DNA from: Rotaria macrura | Lineage: Eukaryota; Rotifera; Eurotatoria; Philodinida; Philodinidae | Direction: 5' to 3' | Assembly: GCA_900239685.1 (NCBI GenBank) | Contig: OENT01000189.1 | Span: 1,371 to 65,370, forward strand | Length of the DNA: 64,000 nt | In this document: positions 37,277 to 62,221 of the stretch, one piece after another | Numbering within the stretch: the first letter of the stretch is position 1 | Layout of the letters: each line of letters opens with the position of its first letter | The notes under the pieces: model-generated | What the model was told of the DNA's origin: nothing | Database searches by the model: none | Seen by the model: only the letters and a program-made list of their open reading frames with translations | Translations under genes and position numbers: made by a program

Positions 37277-39153
37277 GGAATGGTTTCAATTGGAACGAAC
37301 GAAAAAATTCAATCACTTGAAATACATTTCGCGTGAATAAAAAGAACGCGCGCACTTTCCACCTAATTTCTTTATTGTTTATTAATTTATATGCAAATCT
37401 ATTCAATGTTTTGAATGAATTTTTATACGTATATCAAAATTCATTCATCGACTACGTAGATCGTAAATAAGTGCAAGTTGTTGAACATTTTTTAATCTTT
37501 GATAGTAGCAGATGATGTTTTTCAACAATCAGGTCGATTCTTCTTTCAGTTATCATGAACTGAACGTTCGAAAAAATAGTTACAAATGCGTTCATGAGCA
37601 TTTTCGTCAGTGATTGAACATGGAGAAAAAGAGTACTTATACGCATACGATATTTTTCTCTTTGTCAGTAAGTTCAACCTCGAGATTGTTTCAACAGAGT
37701 GATTAGAATGCGGGACAATGTTTTGAAACCCGCTCACATGCATACACATAACCCACCAATACTTACATTAATGGTTGGCTGACGTTGATACTCTTGTTAA
37801 ATAGATTGGCAGATATTTTTCTAGTAGGAAAGTAGAAGTGACCCACTCTCAGTCACTTATCACATATTCACGCATTATTCGGTGTAAAAGAACTAGCCCA
37901 GCGTATTCAAATGGTTTTTGCGCATATGCTATTTCGAGGACACAATTTCTTTGTTTTTGATTAAGCAGAAAAACAAGAATAGACGGCTTCGTCCATAATA
38001 ATTTGACTTAGTAGTAATAAATATTTGATGTAGATTTTGTTTATTTTAGTTTGGCGTCATGCTTTTGTATAAATTATAATACATTCTTTCAAGTGAGATA
38101 AGGAATGTAGAGGGAGAGGAATCGATTGATTTTTTGAGATATTCACGTGAATTAACACAGCAGTTGCAGTATGAAAAATTAGAAAACAAAATTCAAAATT
38201 TTACAAAAATTGCATAAATTTTTAAATGCATTGATTATGATACAGTGGAATTCAATATTTTTCCAGAAAGAGTTCAAAAAATATGTTGCTTGCAAGATAG
38301 TACTGTGTTTTATATGATCTATTCATGTTTTATTTAAAATTTCATTGACTAGAACTGTCAATATTCAGTGATTAATAAATTTTTGTAGAATTCAATGTTT
38401 TCGAAGATAATGTTATTCAAAGTTTTGTCATCCATTATTCTGTTTATTTTCATGTGTTGTTTTTCAATTTTCTCATTAGAATATTGTATTGTTAGATAAA
38501 TAAAAAATTTATATGTACAAGCAAAGACTTCGATAGAATGGTATTGTTGATTGAAAAATTTCGCTTAGAATGCCAATCAGTTTAGAAGTGTGCAATGCCG
38601 GTGTAACTATCGTAGGTTCCACTCCTACTCACAAATCTCAGAGTTCTATTTTCCTAGTCAAAACTACGTGTAAGATTATATTCAAATATTTCTATAATGT
38701 GGGAATCTACTGAATTTTGAATATTACTTAGAAGGCATTTTGCAGGCTCTGTAGTTGTAAAAGTTTCTCTAGAAACTAAGCCACACCTAGATTGTCCTAT
38801 TGATATTTCTGTGAAAATACGAATTATGATAGTATTAGTATGTGAATCGTTCCGTTCTCCAATCGCAGATATTACTGAATTGCTACTTATCGCATACTGA
38901 CTATGTGATCGACGTCATGTCGCAAAAAAACACATTACCAATTCATGATTTTATTTTGTATAATAAGCTTTCTTCCAATCGTAAATCATTCAAGTACAAG
39001 AGTCTTCGTTCATGCTTTTTTTCAGCTTGTAACGAGGTGTACTTTATTATTATTATGTTTTTTGATTTGGCTTCAAACCATGGCATTTTTTAATTAATTA
39101 TATATTCCTATCGGAAGCACAAGAAAAAATATTATAAAGTTCTTAAAAATTTC
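37277..39153. other. Intergenic DNA, no gene seen
   Basis: AT-rich spacer between the small minus-strand ORF and the plus-strand membrane protein gene. The short ORFs at 37452-37749 and 38842-39093 have no recognisable feature. Confidence 0.45.
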
Positions 39154-40957
39154 ATGGCATTCACATTCAAGACGAAAATCCAAGATAAGCAGCAAACTAT
39201 GGTTTGATAAGGATTTATTTTACATTTTTCAAGATGCTATGCTAAATTTTCAATTTAGAATGATAAAAATCAAGCTAGTATTTTACCTAGTATGTTCAAG
39301 GATGGCAAAGCTGATGGTTTTGATACTGAAACTATTTTTTCTGAATTGAGAGCATCACGTTTGTCATTAGGACAGTTAGCTGCTAATTTAAAACCAGATT
39401 CTAATAACAGACAAAGTGTATGGTCTTTTCAAACTACAAAAACAAATTCAGATTTTGATAGAAGGACTGGATCAACAAGAAAATCGAAGATTGACGCGTG
39501 GGTAGAAGATGAAACACGAAAAACGAAATGGGACGAAGAATCTTCATCAATGTACAATAGAACGAAATTTCTCAGGTATCCATCTAATAGAACTTGTGTG
39601 ATATATCACGAAATTTAGTTTTCCTCGTTTCTATAGACGTATTGCTGCTTATGTCTGTTCGTTGTGTCACAATGCGCTTTGTATCGGTTTAATTATTGGT
39701 CTCTTAGTGGTTTGGATCGCTTTAGCAGTTGTGTTGACGATGTGGTTGAATACAGGTAACACGCAGAAATGTGCCATAGTATATTATTTACAAAGTGAGG
39801 AGCATTATTTCTATGTTCGGTAGCGTGTCTCAACAAACTGATTAACTTGAATTGTTTCTTTATATGAGTAGTTTGATTTTTTTCGAGCCAGTTTTTGACT
39901 TGAACAAACACAGGGCATCAATTCAGTTAAGTCTTTATAGAATAAATTAGCGGGAGAGTATGTTGAATACTGAATGTCATCCTGTAATATGTTAGTCAAT
40001 ATCTTCTTTGACTGTAAATTTTTCATTTTAGGAACACAAAGCACATCAACAGTAACAACTAGCACTAGTACAACAAGTACTGTTACAACAGATACAAGTA
40101 CTACATCATCAACGACAACCACTACAAGTACAAGTACAACTTCAACAACTTCAACAACGAGCACAACCACTACGACTACAACAACCACAGTAGCCCCTGC
40201 CGTTGCTGTTAGTAGTGTGACGACCGCTTGTAGTTGCACGAGTTTCACCCTATCATTAACTAGTATCTCAATTAATACCGTTGGTGCTACCTATCAATGG
40301 CAATCATCATCAACTGGTCAAGATGTCTGGTCAAACATGAGTTCACCATCTACATCATCAACGCTCACTGTATCGAGTAATGTAAATACAACCGATTATC
40401 AATGTTTAATCTTCGTTGTCAACCCATCAGCTACAACTTCAATTTCAACCAGTGTTACTGTTATGGGTGAGTTTACTAGTTACTGTCCAACGAAGGTGGT
40501 CAATTGTGCTTGCTGCGGCGATGACATCAATAATTTTGTCTTGACTGGTGAACTAGGCACGCAAATCAATGATCTAAACACAGGTTGTGCAACGAATAGT
40601 TATGATAATCGAACTCAAGAATCAATAAGTTTGTATCAAAGTACGAACTATACGGGTCAAGCATCAACTCAATTTAGCGGAAATGAAAGATTGGGGATTT
40701 GGATTGATTTCAACGACAATTATCAATTTGAATCATCAGAACAAGTAGCTTATCAACCATTGAGCATGACGTCAATGACAGATTTTAGCGTAGTCATTCC
40801 AACAAGTAGTCTAGGAGCTTCGGCTGGCACTCACCGTATGAGAGCAACATTGGCCTATGCACATATTCCTAATCCATGCGGTACAGCCAGTGCGTATGGT
40901 GAAACGCATGATTATACAGTGAATATATTATCGATTTCTGGTAAGCTGTATAATTAG
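39154..40957 (+). CDS. Single-pass membrane protein with Thr-rich stalk, Ig-like and GEVED-like ectodomain
   Basis: The proposed exons are 39154-39201, 39259-39575, 39637-39755 and 40032-40957. Phases close, giving 469 residues. The first exon is the least certain: its donor is ATG/GTTTGA, its intron is 57 bp, and a start at 39292 is the alternative. Residues 1-~130 are charged and presumably cytosolic. A membrane segment follows (ALCIGLIIGLLVVWIALAVV), then a stalk of about 45 residues that is nearly all Thr and Ser (probably O-glycosylated). Next is an Ig-like domain (ATYQWQSSSTG to DYQCLIFV) and a Cys-rich GEVED-like domain (LGIWIDFNDNYQFESSEQ to YGETHDYTVNI). Both resemble Bacteroidetes surface-protein modules. 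The last exon may instead splice at 40939/41597, which would end the protein at Gly-stop. Confidence 0.75.
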
Positions 40958-42028
40958 ATAGTCGAAAGATGCAATGAACCAAAGAGCGGTCAGTAGTGGT
41001 TAAGAAAATCAAAATTTTTCCAAAGCTTGAATATTGTGAGCACAACCCCTGACAATTTTTGTGAAATATCTCCCTAACGATTCAAGTTTCTTGATAAAAC
41101 GTTTGCTTCTGTACAGAAATCTAGAAATGTTAAGTTAGATTGCTTGTGTGTGTGTTTAGAAAAATGACCTGAATCTTATAATCATATTTGTCGAAATTTT
41201 ACGTTTTACTTTGCAGAGTAGAATAAATTTAGTTAATATGTATTTTTATCACAAGCCATTTGAGTAGCTTCAAATAATTGTTTAACATTAACTGCTCATT
41301 GTTGAATACAATTTTTTGAAATACAGCTTACACAATAATGAGAAGTGAAGTCTTTCTAAGAAAATAGGATGTTTTATTATTCTATATAACCCACCAATGA
41401 GTTTGTTTTCTATCAGAACTTTCTTTGAAAACTTACTCAGATACAAAACGATGATATTTTAGTTGCTTGCAATTCATTCAAACGCGTGAACATTTTGACT
41501 GTTGAATTCAACATCATTGAACACTAGTTGATTTAGATATCGCAATAATTATAGCTTCTGTATACATTCTCATGGGTCATTATTATTCTATTTCAGGTTA
41601 GAAAAACATCAACAGCAATGTTACCACCCACAAATTTCTATCAATTCCAGTTGAACTTTATGTCTTTTATATTTTTCATTTTCTTTTTTTTTGTAGTAGC
41701 ATAAATTTCTGTATCATATTTCACTTTGTTTATTTCATTGTACCAACAAACTTGTTTAATTTTCACCTTGCACTTTTCTTGAAGTTACACACAGATACAC
41801 AACATTCATGGCATTCACCCTTGTTCAGTAGAATAATTACGGTCAGATTCTGACTGTTTGTTTCAAGTGGCACGTTCATTTCATCATTGTGTATATGCTT
41901 TCAAGAAGAATCTATTGAATTATTGACATTTATTTCAAGTGAAACCTTTGACTATATGTGATGATTGAACATTTTGATTTTAAATAAAATCTGATTTTGG
42001 TTCTTTGGTTTTCGTGGACATGTAAAAA
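40958..42028. other. Intergenic DNA, possible 3' exon of the membrane protein gene
   Basis: The sequence TCTG/GTAAGC at 40939 and TATTTCAG/GTTAG at 41596 could form a 657-bp intron, ending the upstream protein immediately. Otherwise AT-rich with no gene. Confidence 0.35.
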
Positions 42029-42341
42029 GCAGTGGGAATGCACCAATGGGGAAAAGTGAACCCCGGTATCCTCTCTATCCCGGCTCCGAAGATTTCTCGC
42101 GGATCTTTGTATCTGAGATACGATGAGGGTACCGAGGATACAGTGGGGATTCATAGGATACTAGAATCCGCTTTCCCCCATTGTATTAAACTCAGTGTAT
42201 ACATCGTATGTAATGTGCATTTTATTGACTCCATTGAATTTTATCTTATGTACTCCATACTTATCCACGGTATCCTGCGTATCTCGAACTTATCCGTGAT
42301 AGACGAGATCCGCTTTTCTCCCCTTGGGATGCACGGGTTGC
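42029..42341. repeat. Foldback/MITE-like element with three inverted modules
   Basis: This is an island of higher GC. The left end has TGCACCAATGGGGAAAAGTG (42040-42059). Its reverse complement appears near 42166-42183 (ATCCGCTTTCCCCCATTG) and again near the right end, 42308-42333 (ATCCGCTTTTCTCCCCTTGG then GATGCAC). Words such as GGTATCC and GTATCTC also recur in both orientations. It looks like a small non-autonomous element in which a further inverted copy lies beside the first pair. It has no coding capacity. The ORF reading through it is a by-product. Confidence 0.55.
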
Positions 42342-45300
42342 TGAGTGATTTCAATTATTTGATTCTATTTCCAACATTGAAAAAAAGTAAATAAAACATT
42401 GGAAGATTGTGCTGCATTAGACTATTGCAAGAATCCTGTACACGAACTGAACTGATACAGGAAGAGTTTCAAACAGTAATAGCGACAACAAAAATTAGAC
42501 ACACCAGTGATTATGATTATTTCAGATTAGTTCACATAATCCTATCTCCTATCGTCAATCAATAAGATGCAGGATTGCCTATCATAAGATTTGTTTATGT
42601 TTATGAACATTGCAAGAAATAGAATGTTCTCTCTCAACTATTGATTTTATTAATATGTACAACTTTGATGAATCGGTATAATGGGAAATCTTCTAAGGTA
42701 TTCAATCAATCGATGATATTTTCTAAGGTGATAATTATTGTAATTTAGTGTTAGATTCTTTCCGTTTAAATGTATATTTTGTGTATTTACATGTGCGTCC
42801 GAATGATTTGTGATCACTATATGGAAACCTGAATATTTGTAATTCTAATAAAAACACAAACGTACTTTGGACATTAAATTACTTTCAACTAATACAATCA
42901 CAACCAATATACATTTGTGGGAGCGAGGAATATATCACTGGTTCATGTATAACTGAAGATGTACAATAAAAATATTGATTGAATCATCTTCAATAAAACC
43001 TCTGCAAACGAAAGCTACGTATCAATAACAAGTATTGAATTGAACTCGTTATTTTTGTACAATAGAAAGACTCTTGAAACTATAATATGACAAGATATGC
43101 ATATGATAAGATGAAGTTTTTATCATGTATTCTAGAACTTCACAGAGTATATCAACTTTTAAAAAAAACTGAATGCGACAAAAATTGATAATACTTATAT
43201 ATCTTAAAGTTTCCGATTCAAACTTTAGACTTTGTCATGATAAAAGAATGATCATTATTTCAAACGAAAAAATATTTGTCATAAAAATAAAATAATAAAT
43301 AACAGTGTTTATGTTCCAAACAAGAATCTTATTCTGAATCGGCATACAATAGTAAAGATACTGAAAATGGCGGTAGAAGACACTTGCATGAAACATACCT
43401 CACTGAGAAAGTACTACTTTCTTTATAAAACGGTTTTTCTTTCGCTATTGGTTTTTTGTTTGTGTGCGTGTATATTCATGACTGAAATTCTGATAATCTA
43501 TTGAACTTGATTTCATCCATCATCAAAGAAACGCCCTTTTGTATTGTAAACGAAAATGTATACCATTTTTTTTTATAGTCAAGTTCTTTTTGTTTATCTA
43601 ACATTACTCCATTCTTTGACAAGCCGAATTGATAAAGTCGGCAAATTGATCACACTTTACGTCAAATATTTTTGCAGGTATGAATTTTGAAGATCTGAAC
43701 ACATCCTGAGATTTCATTACACATATGATTTGGGCTTCTTTGAGTAGATAATATCTCAACGCAACTGATCAGATAAGTTATGAACTCCTGTTGAAATCGA
43801 AAAGAAAGTTCTTTGAATTTGAAAAAAAATCAGTAAAATTTTCTAAAGTTGCTCACAGGTTACTTGTTGTATCCCAACATTAATCTAATTAGAATTATGT
43901 TCAATAAACATCACTGATAAGAATGATTCTTGTCGTCGACGAGTAAGAAAGCTTATTATACATCATCGAGAATATATAGTCCATCTCTTTACAAGATACT
44001 GTTTGAGAAATAAAAACTCAAGTGCTTTTCTTACCACACGATAGGCTGTGTTATATGATCATTTAATAAAACTATAAAATAAACACTTTGTCTGCAAAAG
44101 AAGAAAATCTATTGGATACTTTTCTTGGTAATCAGACAATAAATAAAACAATTCTTATAATTGAAGTAATCAGTTGTAAGAACAAGTATTTACACACTCA
44201 TGTTTTATCCTGAGAAAATCTATTATGTTGTAGAATACTTCAATAATCAATTTGAAAGCAACAACTTCTGCACTACGATAAAACTTCGCTATAAGATAGA
44301 AAATAATCTCATTGATTTCAGAAATATTAGGGAATTAAAAACTCGTCATCGATAACTTCGGTCGGTATTAAATGTATTCTTGTCTGATTTTTTATTCTAG
44401 TTTTTTTTTTCAATCATATTTAAAGCCGGAGTTACGCTTTTAATACCTATACTACTTGATTCTATTCAGAGTAATCTTTATGTAATACTATTTGAAAAAG
44501 GCCTTAATTATAAATGAATATTTTTGACATCAGGCACATTACGTACAATGTATCATCTTCTCCTGGAAAACATAATAGCAGAAAACTCTTCCAACAGAAT
44601 ACCAGTAACGGTATCCCGCAAAAGGCGTACTTTCACACTGTTGAAAAATTTTTTACATCAACTATTTATTCTTTTCTTATGTAACTCTACTACTGCTTAT
44701 AAGGATTGATAACATCGATAGCGTAACCGATCCGATTAGATGTTTCGTCACACATAAGTATCTGTTGTTTCATTCAAATATAAAATAAAATTACCTGATG
44801 AGTTCGAGAAAGTATTCAAATTTTCAAACAGATATTTCTCGAGAACACATGATTTCTTTCAAGTTCCTTTCACGTAATACATTCATAAAAACCAATGTCG
44901 ATTGCTATTATCAAATAAGCATGATTTTCTTTTTATTCATGTGTGCAAATGTTTTTATTTGTGTCGAGGAGAATGATTTTACTGAACCTCTGGTGTCACA
45001 CAATCGATGTAAAAATATGACATAAACCCACAAAAAAAAACTTAAGATAACAGTTCTTTTGAAAGGCACACGTATATATAAAAACTAGAATATCATTCTT
45101 TCAGGGTATTTCCTTTCTGTTATTTTCTCGTCGCGCAAACATAACATAAACATAACAAAACAGTGAAAACTGAATAATAACAAACAAGCAACAGTATAAA
45201 TGAATGATGACGAAAAAAATTGCTCATATTTCTTTTTCAATAAATTTGTTGCACCATGTTTTTATAATCACACGCACACTCTCACACACACACATGCACT

Positions 45301-45402
45301 TAGAAAGAGAAAAGGATGGTCACGGTCGAAAATGATTTTGTTTTGTTTTTCTTTTTATCAAATGACAGATGTTAAAAGGTTCAGATGGCAAATAACATAT
45401 AC
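42342..45402. other. Gene-poor region downstream of EF1-alpha
   Basis: About 3 kb of AT-rich DNA, with a CA/CT repeat at about 45270-45295. The short ORFs at 44524-45439 show no recognisable features. Confidence 0.45.
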
Positions 45403-45403
45403 T

Positions 45404-47827
<2,424 letters not shown>

Positions 47828-47833
47828 TTTATT
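47828..47833 (-). terminator. Poly(A) signal overlapping the PIG-P stop codon
   Basis: The minus strand reads AAG AAA TAA AC. The stop TAA lies inside AATAAA. Confidence 0.55.
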
Positions 47834-48402
47834 TCTTATCAGATAAATAGAGTGCCCGATTAACATATTCCAAATCGAAATCACACACAGGAGGAATTGC
47901 ATCTGGGTTTGTTTTTTTGGAATTTTGGTTTTTCCGTGTATGACGATCTAAAATTATAAGAGATTATGTTTTCTTTTAATACTGATGTATGTACGTCAAT
48001 TTTTTTCGAATATTACCTCGAATCAATTTCATACTATCTAGTGATGGTACAGATAAACTATTTACTAGACTGTTACCAAGAACAATAGCAATTAAAAGTG
48101 TTAGGACTAAACCAGCCATTGCAATAGACCAATATCTTAATGAAATGGATATAGTTGAAACAAATGCTCGTCATTCTTTTCAATTTATTTTACTTATGAG
48201 GATAATATGTGATACCAATTGTTTCAAACCATTTGTTTGGTAAATATGCCCAAAGTACATAAATTACTATTAGACATAAATAGAATAAGAATAAATGTTC
48301 AATGATCCAAATCTTACTGAATGCAAAAATAGATGTAACATAGAGAAAAAAACCAATGATAGCTCGTTCAGGAAGTGGTAATGGTGATGGAGTAGTCGAC
48401 AT
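47829..48402 (-). CDS. PIGP: PIG-P, subunit of the GPI-GlcNAc transferase
   Basis: Small ER membrane subunit of the enzyme complex that starts GPI-anchor synthesis by adding GlcNAc to phosphatidylinositol. Four exons (48402-48318, 48266-48194, 48135-48017, 47947-47829) give 131 residues (human 134 in the shorter form). The family signature is clear: PSPLPLPERAIIGFFLYV, then FIIYVLWAYLP with WFETIGITYYPHKYWSIA, then a second membrane segment (LVLTLLIAIVLGNSLV). The C-terminal SLDSMKL and AIPPVCDFDLEYVNRALYL align with the human C-terminal domain. The introns are 51, 58 and 69 bp. The first, 51 bp, has no in-frame stop and is a multiple of three, so its retention would be silent in frame. This gene is easily missed because no exon exceeds 40 codons. 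Confidence 0.9.
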
Positions 48403-50560
48403 CGTACAGTCAACAATTGCGTTGTTATTTGATAATTGAATCTATATCTTTTTCTAAAACTAAATAAAAGTGTGTATTATTCGCATTGAAATCAACATCT
48501 TTAGATATTAAAATTTTAATATTTTTGATAGAATGTAGCGGAAACGAAAAATGCCAATGAAATTACTGATTTTAATGTATCATCTGCAAATCATTTTCTA
48601 TTAGAACAATACCTGTAGATTGATTGATATTTTGAATGCATCCTATTGCTTAGTTCTGCGTTTATATAATAGTCTATTAGTTCTGATTGCACACTATACC
48701 TATTTAACACAGAGATAAAATAGTAAAAAGCTCTTGCGCAAAATAGATGATCAGAAAAAATAGGCATTCGTCAAAGATATTTTTGCAACCAAAATTACCA
48801 AAATAGAATTAATATAATCTTGGTGATTCAATCCGTAAAACTAGAGATATGCACAATAATCATCGACAATATTTGATCGTAAGTTGTTCGTTTATAACCC
48901 TTGTCAACTGTCGTGTTATTACAATTTACGTGTTCTCAACGTATGTGAAAACTATCGAGTCACGACTTTGTCAATATTTGTTATAAAGATTTCAGTCGTA
49001 AAATAATCCTTTCTGTTCTATTAAACAATTGAGTTGTTGAATCCATAGACGTGCGGAATGGATGAAATATTAGTGAACGAAAACAAAAGTTATTATTTCA
49101 GCAAAGAAGAACACTCAATATTATGTACCATACTTCGAAGTCATTCATACTATTAGAAAACTAGATCGTATGTTTCGACTTGTACATGAATTACTTGACA
49201 CGAGTTTGAGAGTAAGAATAGTTTTCTTTTAATGAATGTAAGATAAAAACCAACGATTAGTTCGACTAATCATTGATGAGTACTATTTTTGCGTAATAAA
49301 AAAAGCAAATATTCTATATCGCAAAAAAAATCGTTTGCTAATACAGCTCATAATCAAGTAAATGAAACTATACTATATGCATGATTGCTTCACTAATAGA
49401 TAAGGACATTTATGTTTGAAAATGTCATTCTGTGTTTCTTTGACCCGTAGATTTCCTATTTCAAATTATTGGTTCTTTGCGTATTTATTTGCTTGTTAGC
49501 TCAAACTTCGGATAAAATTTCTTAACACTATTGACTTGTGTGCTTGAATGAGTCATGAAAGGAACTTTTAAATTGTAAGACAATATATCAAAACTTATCT
49601 TCTAAAATCTACGAGTCGAATATTTCGAATGTGGTCGAAAAAGTTTTGCAATGTACTCAGAGAGTGATGTACAAGATAGAAAATACTACTGCTGATAATA
49701 ACTGTTCAGTAGTTTTTATTGGCGTGACGCATTGTCGAACTAAAATTTATTTTTTGATGGTTATACAGAAAATCTAGCAAGCTCAATTCAAATGAAGTGA
49801 ATATCAACTATGACAATTTAGTATAACTCTTTACTTGACGATGATTAGTCCATTTAATTGTGACTTTTTCTGTCGAATGGAATGTCTCGATAATTTGTTT
49901 TTGTTGATTTTACTTTTGATTGATATATTCCATTTAACTCTTCGAAAATAGTTTCTCCATATCGATATATCATCCGCATGATATTATCATCAATTCTGTT
50001 GTTATACAGTTATCTTTATCTAAGATTACTATGACAATCTGTAAAACATAAGACCATAAATTAATGAAAATTCATTCTCATAAATTTAATGATTTTTATC
50101 AATAGAAACATTCAAAGGAATTCAGAAAAAAAAACACTTTTTATTTGACCAAATCTGATATTCATTCTCCATAGAAATAACAAGAACAGAAAAAAGTGGC
50201 GGGATAAACTGCACATATATGTATACAAACAAAACATATCAATATAAATAAGAAAACAAATATTTTAAACTCGAATCATGCATCTGACAAAATAAAAACA
50301 TGCAAATCGCTTTCTTCGTTTTGTTTTCCTCTTTTATTCTAATCCATATATACAGAAAGAAAAAGATCATCCATTATGACAACACAAAGTTCATGGACGA
50401 ACAAGCCAAAAGTATATTTGATTACATGAATAAAAAAAAACAAAGAAAAGAAAAGAGACTGTTATAATTTTCTTTTTTTTTTTATAAATATACGATAATC
50501 ATAGAGACAAGAAAAGAAAAATAGCTTTCAAAAAAATATAGATATATATTTATAAGAGAT
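48403..50560. other. Intergenic DNA between PIG-P and MAGI
   Basis: About 2.2 kb, AT-rich, with no gene. It holds the PIG-P promoter on its left edge and the 3' end of the MAGI transcript on its right. Confidence 0.45.
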
Positions 50561-50566
50561 TTTATT
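50561..50566 (-). terminator. Poly(A) signal directly after the MAGI stop codon
   Basis: AATAAA begins on the base after the TAG stop. Confidence 0.55.
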
Positions 50567-60608
<10,042 letters not shown>

Positions 60609-62215
60609 TGATTAAATGAGATTATGATAATCTATGAACATGAGATTTTAGTATCGATAAATATGAAGATCATCTCTTATAATTGAGTAATTGTCGTACA
60701 ATATACAACGTTGTCGCCAATGCCACTAGTAGTTAACATCTGAAAATGATCATTGTTATGTAAATATTTGGTTTCATTTCTCTCTCTCTCTCTCTCTCAC
60801 TTTCTTTTGCAATGTTGAAAGAACAATATGAAAATTTTATTATATGATAAAAAAGTAAGTGTTAAAAATAAAACGAAAAAAAAATCCCATCAAAAAAGTG
60901 TTTCTATCACTGAAGAGAAATAATGAATTGTGAACTATGCAAACATTTTATTTCACCTTGACATCATCGAGTGTCGACAAAAATTTTGTGATATGAGCAT
61001 CAAATACATGTGTGATGTGATAGAGAGAAAAGAGAGGCACAGACGAAAAGAAGAACTGGTTAAAATATAAAAGATCAAATATGTGTTTTGATGTGCCATC
61101 CTAAAGCAAAACAAAGAAACGATCTTATTCACTCTACTATGATCGATTCCTTTCTTTTCTTGTCTTTTTTTCTTCATACGCAATTCATCATCATCATCAT
61201 CATCCTACATCAACAAAAGGATGATAAGCATCTGAAAAGTGAGCTTCCAACAGCTGCTATTGCTTTAAAATTAGACCACTTTCAATCAATATGATGATGG
61301 GTACAACTAAATAAACTCGCTCTTGTCTATTCTTTTCATGTCTGCTAGAACATGGAATGGCAGTAGCTTTATCTATATGTAAGCAAGTGTAATCATGTTA
61401 ACACATCAGCACTTTATTCTATATTATGCTTGTTCATGCAACAAGTCTTGATGATGTCTAGTTTCGTTCTTTTGCTTCTCAAGAGACTGACAAAAAGACA
61501 CAAGAAGTATACTTAATACGTCAATGAAACAAACTTCAGCAAGAGAAAATAATGCAAATTGTCGTCGATGAATTCAATTTCTCATGATAATTTTGCGAAG
61601 AAAATATATCTACTGAGCAAGTATTCATGTTGCTGCTTGAATGGTTGTTAATATATTTTCGAAGAATATTCGTCTAATGAGATCTAGAAGAGAAAAGAAA
61701 ATTGATTTTGTCTAAGAAAGATTCATCCTATTTCGTCTAGTATGTGTCTAGTGATTTGTTGTTCAATCAGCAAAATAAATAAAAGGGATTTATTATCGAT
61801 AATCAAAGACAACAATCGAACGAGCAGATTAGAAAAGTTTTAGTGTGTTTTTTTTTCTGTTCTTTTTTCTACGAAAACGAACGAGAAAAAACAAACAAAT
61901 AGTTTATATTTCTTGTTAAGTTTAATTTTCATCTTGATGAAGAAAAAAAAAAAGACTGTTCGTTTGTCATTCTACAAGAAAACAGATCACAGGAAAAGAA
62001 AAACTGATAATATGCATGAAACATATAATTGGCGTTGGTAAATGAAACGTACAAAAGACAAATAAATACTTCTATTGCGTCAAAAGAAAAGATGAAAGCA
62101 CGATCGATGAAAAGAAAAGATGAAGTTAATAACTTAGAATATTATGTATTGGAAAGGTATGGTTTAGATGAGTAGAATTTGATGAAGAAATGAAAGACAC
62201 ATTAATAATGAAATG
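60609..62215. other. Intergenic DNA upstream of MAGI
   Basis: This holds a (TC)n run at about 60779-60799 and a CAT repeat near 61187-61204. It is otherwise AT-rich with no gene. It should contain the main MAGI promoter. Confidence 0.45.
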
Positions 62216-62221
62216 TTTATT
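62216..62221 (-). terminator. Poly(A) signal overlapping the stop codon of the 63.6-kb gene
   Basis: The minus strand reads GTT GAA TAA AC. The stop TAA lies inside AATAAA. Confidence 0.55.

Noticed and set aside
38570-38640. Possible tRNA because of GGTTCCACTCC
   Set aside because: No acceptor stem or D-arm can be paired around it.
39811-40248. 145-codon minus-strand ORF rich in valine
   Set aside because: Antisense shadow of the Thr codon run in the plus-strand membrane protein gene.
42032-42394. 120-codon ORF on the plus strand
   Set aside because: Reads straight through the foldback element; no domain and no splice support.
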